A stretch of DNA of 10,737 nucleotides from Planctomycetaceae bacterium (GTDB lineage Bacteria > Planctomycetota > Planctomycetia > Planctomycetales > Planctomycetaceae): positions 1 to 10,737 of the forward strand of contig JAJDEK010000338.1 in NCBI GenBank assembly GCA_029259875.1. Direction: 5' to 3'. Positions 6,865 through 10,737 of this stretch are shown piece by piece. Position numbers and translations under genes: made by a program. The notes beneath the pieces were generated by a model that was given only the letters and a program-made list of their open reading frames with translations, did no database searches and was not told where the DNA came from. The number at the start of each line of letters is the position of its first letter. The stretch's first letter is position 1.

Positions 6865-7022
6865 GGGGAAAACTCCAGTGGTAGGATCAAATAAGGCGAG
6901 AACCGTACCTTTATCGTATCAAACTTTGTTGATCTCTTCACCAATTTTTATATGCTGTTCAATCGATTCTTGCAAATTTTTAAAAACAGCTTCCAGGCAT
7001 TTTGCTATACATGTAAAACAAA

Positions 7023-7065
7023 AAACTGCGATTCGAAGCAGCAAGAGCGTTTCGAATCGCAGTTT
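7023..7065 (-). terminator. Rho-independent terminator of the isocitrate dehydrogenase gene
   Basis: A perfect 15-bp stem, AAACTGCGATTCGAA at 7023-7037 and its exact reverse complement at 7051-7065, encloses a 13-nt loop. On the minus strand the stem ends in a T-run (TTTTTTGTTTT), the classic intrinsic terminator layout, starting 30 nt after the isocitrate dehydrogenase stop codon. Confidence 0.9.
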
Positions 7066-7095
7066 AGATTTGTATCGAATTCAAATTCAAGAAGA

Positions 7096-8268
7096 TTATT
7101 GCATTTTGCGACAGATCGCTTCAGCCATTTCCTGAGTTCCGACGGCTGAGGGATCATTCCGATCATCTTTGAGATCGTAGGTCACATCTTTGCCTTCGGC
7201 AATCACATCAGCAACAGCCTGATCCAGCTTAGATGCCGCTTCGTGCTCGCCAAGATAATCCAGCATCATCTTTCCAGATAGAATCAAGGCCACCGGATTC
7301 ACTTTATTCTGCCCCTTGTACTTGGGAGCAGAACCGTGAGTGGCTTCGAAGATGGCCGACTCGGGACCAATATTTGAACCAGGTGCAACGCCCAAACCAC
7401 CGACTAGACCAGCACACAAATCGCTCAGAATATCACCGTACAAATTGGATGTGACCAGCACATCATACAACTCTGGTTTTTGTACGAGCTGCATACACAT
7501 GTTATCAATCAGGCGCTCATTGTATTCAATGCTGCCGCCACAGTCAGTCGCTTTGCCTACGAGCTTTGCATCGGGTTCAACACCTTCGGCGAGATCTTCC
7601 CACTCAAACTTAGCACCATAGGTCTTGGCAACCGCACGCGTTTCGTCATACCACAGACCATCTGTAAATTTCATGATGTTGGCTTTACAGATCGATGTGA
7701 CTGTTTTGCGATTGTTATCGACGGCATATTTAAATGCATAGTTGCAGATATCTCGAGTCCCTTGATAAGACATCGGCTTGATGCTCACACCAGTTTCGTC
7801 GAGAGGAGTGTTAATTTTTTTGCCGGTAGCATATTCATTAATCACGTTGATCAATGCGGCCGTCTTTTCCTCACCTGCTTGAAATTCAACACCTGCATAC
7901 AAATCTTCGGTATTTTCACGAACGACGACCAAATCGACGTTGGAATCAGAGAAGTAAGTCCGCACCCCTTTGTAAGTTTTGCAAGGACGAATGCAGGCAT
8001 ATAAGCCCAGCTCTTGTCGCAGAAATACATTCACACTGCGGAAACCTTTTCCGATTGGCGTAGTAATTGGTGCTTTCAATGCGACTTTATTGGCTCGAAT
8101 CGATTCCATCACTCGATCAGGAACGCCACCTTCAGCCTCAATGACTTCAATTCCACATTCCTGAACGTCCCAGTCGATTTTCACTCCGGTGGCATCAACA
8201 CACTTACGTGTCGCCTCGGCGATTTCGGGACCAACTCCATCTCCCGGAATTAACGTGACTTTATACAT
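7096..8268 (-). CDS. icd: Isocitrate dehydrogenase (isocitrate/isopropylmalate dehydrogenase family), probably NADP-dependent
   Basis: This 390-residue cytoplasmic enzyme is predicted to oxidise and decarboxylate isocitrate to 2-oxoglutarate. Substrate residues are visible as [19 protein letters not shown] (77-95: S78, N80, R84, R94), [10 protein letters not shown] (115-124: R117, Y124), ICKANIMK (193-200: K195), D255, and [10 protein letters not shown] (275-284: metal ligands D279 and D283). S78 corresponds to phosphorylatable S113 of E. coli IDH. In [15 protein letters not shown] (311-325), K316, Y317 and V323 correspond to E. coli K344, Y345 and V351, which favour NADP; Y364 matches Y391, but R395 is replaced by D368, so cofactor choice needs testing. 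The frame stays open to 8301, but the ATG at 8268 is chosen because GAGGA lies 5 nt upstream and [16 protein letters not shown] is the family N-terminus. A strong terminator follows the gene, making it monocistronic. Confidence 0.9.
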   Translation of the reverse strand: MYKVTLIPGDGVGPEIAEATRKCVDATGVKIDWDVQECGIEVIEAEGGVPDRVMESIRANKVALKAPITTPIGKGFRSVNVFLRQELGLYACIRPCKTYKGVRTYFSDSNVDLVVVRENTEDLYAGVEFQAGEEKTAALINVINEYATGKKINTPLDETGVSIKPMSYQGTRDICNYAFKYAVDNNRKTVTSICKANIMKFTDGLWYDETRAVAKTYGAKFEWEDLAEGVEPDAKLVGKATDCGGSIEYNERLIDNMCMQLVQKPELYDVLVTSNLYGDILSDLCAGLVGGLGVAPGSNIGPESAIFEATHGSAPKYKGQNKVNPVALILSGKMMLDYLGEHEAASKLDQAVADVIAEGKDVTYDLKDDRNDPSAVGTQEMAEAICRKMQ

Positions 8269-8488
8269 TGTTTCCTCAAATACTTCTGACAAAAAAGGCA
8301 TGTAACCGGGAACTCAAGTCCATGTAGCAAAACTAACGAAACTTGCTGACTCTTGAAATCAATGGCTACTCTGGTTGATACTGAATAGATAGTGCACAAG
8401 CAAGCTGTGACCGTATCAAAACAGAAATCGCTTTTCAACTATACGCGATGACCGGCACTTACTTTTCAAGCCAATCAGGTAAATTCAG
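8269..8488. other. Divergent intergenic region between icd and the DUF962-like pseudogene
   Basis: This 220-nt stretch should hold the minus-strand icd promoter and the plus-strand promoter of the interrupted gene. On the minus strand TTGCTT, 17 bp, TATCAA (around 8365-8400) is the best but still weak hexamer pair for icd. I see no gene, strong repeat or riboswitch-like element here. Confidence 0.35.
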
Positions 8489-8755
8489 ATGATTCGACAC
8501 TTTTTGAGCAATTATGTACTCCGCCACTAAAATAGAATCCATCAAATCCTACATCTGATTGGCGTCCCAATCACATTTGGAGGGGTAATTGGATTTGGGT
8601 TAGCCAACCAATGGTTTTTTGTCGGAAACGCGTTTCTTTCCGGGTATGCGTTACAATTTTTGGGCCATTTTGTTGGACAAAATGGTGCTGGTAAAGTTGT
8701 TCTACTAAAGAAAATGATGGGAAGGCCTTACACAAAATTTGGACCGAACCAGTAA
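8489..8755 (+). pseudogene. DUF962/Mpo1-like small membrane protein gene with an in-frame TAA at codon 14
   Basis: From ATG 8489 the frame reads MIRHFLSNYVLRH, then TAA at 8528-8530, then resumes NRIHQILHLIGVPITFGG and continues without interruption to TAA at 8753-8755, 88 codons in all. The resumed part has RH-x-N-x6-HLIGVP (12-27), hydrophobic segments around 23-38 and 43-58, GYALQFLGH (52-60) and a basic end (KKMMGRPYTKFGPNQ). The H/N/H...GxP and Q-x-x-GH pattern is that of the DUF962 (Mpo1-like) family, whose yeast member Mpo1 is an iron-dependent dioxygenase of 2-hydroxy fatty acids. Motifs on both sides of the stop are in the same frame, so one substitution (for example CAA to TAA) would explain it. 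AGGT 8 nt before the ATG is a plausible ribosome binding site. No ATG follows the stop until codon 76, so re-start is unlikely. It could be a recent pseudogene, a sequencing error or, less likely, readthrough. Confidence 0.65.
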
Positions 8756-8774
8756 AATCGCATGAATTTTGACC

Positions 8775-8804
8775 AATCGTCAAAAAAGTCAAGTTATGAC
8801 GATT
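8775..8804. repeat. Inverted repeat 1 upstream of tolC-like gene (8 bp)
   Basis: AATCGTCA (8775-8782) and TGACGATT (8797-8804) are exact reverse complements with a 14-nt loop. It starts 20 nt after the stop of the DUF962-like pseudogene and could be its transcription terminator, though no U-tract follows. It may equally belong to the leader of the next gene. Confidence 0.45.
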
Positions 8805-8837
8805 AAACAGCCGATACCGAAAGTAATGATTTTACCA

Positions 8838-8888
8838 GACAGGTAAGTTGTGCTCTGAATCATTGTCTCAAACATAATCATACCTGTC
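8838..8888. repeat. Inverted repeat 2 upstream of tolC-like gene (8 bp, 35-nt spacer)
   Basis: GACAGGTA (8838-8845) and TACCTGTC (8881-8888) are exact reverse complements separated by 35 nt. A competing pair, AATGATT (8825-8831) with AATCATT (8858-8864), overlaps this element, so alternative folds are possible in an RNA. Separated operator half-sites are the other reading. Confidence 0.45.
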
Positions 8889-8921
8889 AGCGTATATTGG
8901 TGAATTCTCCCAGAACTACTA

Positions 8922-8973
8922 TCGATTATGAACCATAAGTGGTTATGAATAAACACTTTGTAACCATAATCGA
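8922..8973. repeat. Inverted repeat 3 just upstream of tolC-like start (9 bp, 34-nt spacer)
   Basis: TCGATTATG (8922-8930) and CATAATCGA (8965-8973) are exact reverse complements separated by 34 nt. Its inner part contains CATAA, GTGG, TTATG, a smaller hairpin. The right arm ends 13 nt before the AAGGA ribosome binding site (8987-8991) of the tolC-like gene, so a hairpin here could affect translation or transcription of that gene. Confidence 0.45.
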
Positions 8974-8998
8974 CGTTCATGTCTTTAAGGATGGATAC

Positions 8999-10737
8999 AT
9001 GAACCTTCGTCAGAAGTTACACCAATTTTTCTGTGGATGCTTGATTACCAGCCAATTGGTTGGTTGTCATGGCCTCGGAACCGATACGGATCTGCATTAC
9101 CTCGGTGACAAAGAACTTCAATATTATGAAGATGTCGCCACAAAGATCGAATATCCGGCTGTCTTCGAGGAGACTCCAGAAGAAATTACGTTTTCTGGGA
9201 AACCACGCACATTGGCAGATCGTTCGCAGGATGAAATCTGGGACTTGCCTTTGATGGACGCGATCCATTTGGGTCTGTCGAACAGTGAAGTGATCCGCGT
9301 TGCCGGTACGCTGGGGACAAACGGAAACGGGGTATTGAATAATCCGGATGGAACTCCAACGATTTATGACCCCTCGATTCAAGAAACCAATGTGCTGTTA
9401 GGTGGATCAAGAGGCGTCGAAGCTGCCCTTTCTGCCTTTGACACTACTTTCACTGCAAATATGTTATGGGGCCGCTCAGAACAGATCCAAAATAGCCCGT
9501 TTTTTGGTGGGGTTCCCGGCGGAACTTTGACTCAAGAAACGGGCCAATTTCAATCTGGACTTTCCAAAACATTTGCAAATGGCGGACAGTTCGCCATCAA
9601 TCATAACTGGAATTACCAAGGCAGCAACGCGACAGCCCAGTTATTTCCTTCTAACTATTCAGGAAACTTTGGAGCTTCCTATCGTCAACCATTTCTGGCA
9701 GGAGCTGGAGTTGATTATACCCGAATTGCAGGCCCAATCGGTTCTGGATTCACTGGAATTACCGGTGTCAGCCAAGGGGTTGTCATCGCACGTATTAACA
9801 ACGATTTAGTACTGGCAGACTTCGAAAGAAATGTTCGCAACCTGGTCTCAGATATTGAAGATACCTATTGGCAACTTTATCTGGCTTATCGATTGTACGA
9901 CACACAGATCGTCGCCCGTAATTCTGCATTACGCAGTTGGCGCGAGGCACATGCAAAATTAGAAGCCGGTGGTACCAGAAACTTCAAACCTGCTGATGAA
10001 GCACAGGCCAAAGATCGTTTATTTGAAACACAGTCGTTAGTCCAGACTACTCGTAGCGATATTTATACTGCCGAAAGTCGTTTTCGGCGACTTGTAGGGC
10101 TGCCTGTCAATGACGGTAAAATTATCCGTCCCATTGATGATCCTGTTTCAGCACAGTTTACACCTGACTGGAGTATGTGTCTGACGGAGGCACTTGTGCA
10201 TCGCGTGGAACTGCGAAAACAAAAATGGAATATCAAAAGTCTCGAATTTCAACGGTTAGCGGCCACCAGCCTGACTCGACCACGGTTAGACCTTGTCTCC
10301 AGTTATCAAGTCAATGGTTTCGGGGATCGTCTGCTTAGTCAGAAAAATTCCGACGGTGTAACAGCCCAAGGCTTACACAGTGCTTACGGAACACTTCTCA
10401 ATAACAATCAGGACAGTTGGACCATCGGCTGGGAATTTAGCGTTCCGCTGGGCTTTCGGTCAGCCCATGCTCAGGTTGAAAATCTAGAGTTTCGAATCTC
10501 CAAAGCGCGAAGTTTGTTGCAGGCACAAGAAATGGACGTCAGTCAGGAATTGGCAATCACATTTCAGGACCTAGCCAAAAACTATGCTACAGCACAATCG
10601 AATTTCAATCGTTGGCGTGCAGCCAGAAGACGAACTGAGCTATTTGACGCAGAAGTTCAAGCAGGAACCACAACACTTGATACCCTATTACGTGCTCAAT
10701 CGAGTCTGGCGGCTGCCGAGACAGAATACTATCGTTC
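8999..10737 (+). CDS. TolC-family outer-membrane efflux lipoprotein (3' end outside window)
   Basis: The frame from ATG 8999 is open for 579 codons to the window end. The N-terminus is a lipoprotein signal: a basic start (MNLRQKLHQ), a short hydrophobic stretch and lipobox LVGC (20-23), so the mature protein should carry a lipid on C23. The body follows the outer membrane factor plan: an N-terminal EIWDLPLMDAIHLGLSNSE block, a beta-rich stretch full of Gly and Asn, long helices (DLVLADFERNVRNLVSDIED; then coiled coil), a second TolC repeat with WTIGWEFSVPLGFRSAHAQV, and a final helical stretch AGTTTLDTLLRAQSSLAAAE near the usual C-terminus. Such trimers form the outer-membrane channel of tripartite efflux pumps or type I secretion. 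The partner membrane-fusion protein and pump are not in the window and may lie downstream. AAGGA 7 nt before the ATG supports the start. The gene is preceded by the inverted-repeat leader. Confidence 0.9.
   Translation, partial: MNLRQKLHQFFCGCLITSQLVGCHGLGTDTDLHYLGDKELQYYEDVATKIEYPAVFEETPEEITFSGKPRTLADRSQDEIWDLPLMDAIHLGLSNSEVIRVAGTLGTNGNGVLNNPDGTPTIYDPSIQETNVLLGGSRGVEAALSAFDTTFTANMLWGRSEQIQNSPFFGGVPGGTLTQETGQFQSGLSKTFANGGQFAINHNWNYQGSNATAQLFPSNYSGNFGASYRQPFLAGAGVDYTRIAGPIGSGFTGITGVSQGVVIARINNDLVLADFERNVRNLVSDIEDTYWQLYLAYRLYDTQIVARNSALRSWREAHAKLEAGGTRNFKPADEAQAKDRLFETQSLVQTTRSDIYTAESRFRRLVGLPVNDGKIIRPIDDPVSAQFTPDWSMCLTEALVHRVELRKQKWNIKSLEFQRLAATSLTRPRLDLVSSYQVNGFGDRLLSQKNSDGVTAQGLHSAYGTLLNNNQDSWTIGWEFSVPLGFRSAHAQVENLEFRISKARSLLQAQEMDVSQELAITFQDLAKNYATAQSNFNRWRAARRRTELFDAEVQAGTTTLDTLLRAQSSLAAAETEYYR

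Noticed and set aside
7480..8004. 174-codon plus-strand ORF inside the isocitrate dehydrogenase gene
   Set aside because: It is antisense to a gene with all expected catalytic motifs and has the composition of a shadow frame.
8269..8301. An N-terminal extension of isocitrate dehydrogenase starting at 8301
   Set aside because: The added residues ([11 protein letters not shown]) are not part of the family, the GAGGA ribosome binding site lies inside them, and [11 protein letters not shown] at 8268 is the normal family start.
8528..8530. The in-frame TAA as a selenocysteine- or pyrrolysine-type recoding signal
   Set aside because: Those systems use TGA and TAG, not TAA, and no recoding element is evident; a nonsense change or sequence error is simpler.
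8556..8573. 7-bp hairpin TGATTGG-CGTC-CCAATCA
   Set aside because: It encodes part of the conserved LIGVPI motif of the interrupted gene, so codon content explains it.
8625..8636. Perfect 12-bp palindrome GAAACGCGTTTC
   Set aside because: It also falls within the DUF962-like frame (GNAFL); a 12-bp palindrome in coding sequence is not enough to call an operator.
8665..8685. Perfect 9-bp hairpin CCATTTTGT-TGG-ACAAAATGG
   Set aside because: It lies inside the DUF962-like reading frame (encoding HFVGQNG) and has no U-tract, so it is more simply explained as coding sequence.
8571..8792. Minus-strand 73-codon ORF opposite the DUF962-like frame
   Set aside because: Its product has no recognisable motif, while the plus-strand frame over the same bases carries clear family motifs.
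1..10737. Mobile elements, CRISPR arrays, tRNA or rRNA genes
   Set aside because: I saw no transposase or integrase motifs, no regularly spaced repeats, no terminal repeats with target duplications and no cloverleaf-like tRNA sequence on either strand.

Overview
The window looks like a chromosomal segment of a planctomycete, plausibly a Gimesia-like member of the Planctomycetaceae. This rests on protein style (an ECF sigma factor N-terminus, a Tat-exported protein of unknown function, a stand-alone GroES-like protein, a TolC-type outer-membrane lipoprotein), moderate GC content and loosely packed, mostly monocistronic genes. The assignment is an inference; there is no rRNA or marker gene here to prove it.

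Layout. At 1-225 (minus) lies the N-terminal part of an ECF sigma factor, cut by the window edge. A 326-nt divergent intergenic region with a 9-bp inverted repeat separates it from a two-gene plus-strand unit: an EboE-like TIM-barrel protein (552-1718) and, 23 nt later, an XdhC/CoxI molybdenum-enzyme maturation factor (1742-2833). Convergent to these is a divergent GroES-like protein with an acidic tail (2872-3231, GTG start). After it come a possible 48-residue membrane micro-ORF (3320-3466) and a short bacterioferritin-like diiron protein with a good promoter and ribosome binding site (3610-4035). A hairpin at 4062-4093 sits between the convergent ferritin-like gene and a 2,3-bisphosphoglycerate-independent phosphoglycerate mutase of the archaeal (ApgM) type (4118-5332, minus). 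Two more minus-strand genes follow: a Tat-signal protein of unknown function (5500-6864) and an isocitrate dehydrogenase (7096-8268) ending in a textbook intrinsic terminator (7023-7065).

The region 8269-8998 first looks empty. It holds the remains of a small plus-strand gene (8489-8755) that reads as a DUF962/Mpo1-like membrane protein, intact except for one in-frame TAA at codon 14. After it, a roughly 200-nt AT-rich leader carries three successive perfect inverted repeats and leads into a TolC-family outer-membrane lipoprotein (8999 to the window end, incomplete).

The genes do not form one pathway. Phosphoglycerate mutase and isocitrate dehydrogenase are central carbon enzymes. The ferritin-like protein handles iron, the TolC-like protein is an efflux component, and EboE/XdhC is an unusual pair with no neighbouring ebo genes or molybdenum hydroxylase subunits. 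No mobile element, CRISPR array, tRNA or rRNA was seen. The best leads for a second look are the interrupted DUF962-like gene, the structured tolC-type leader, the EboE-XdhC pairing and the conserved-looking Tat protein. None amounts to clear evidence of a new multi-gene system.
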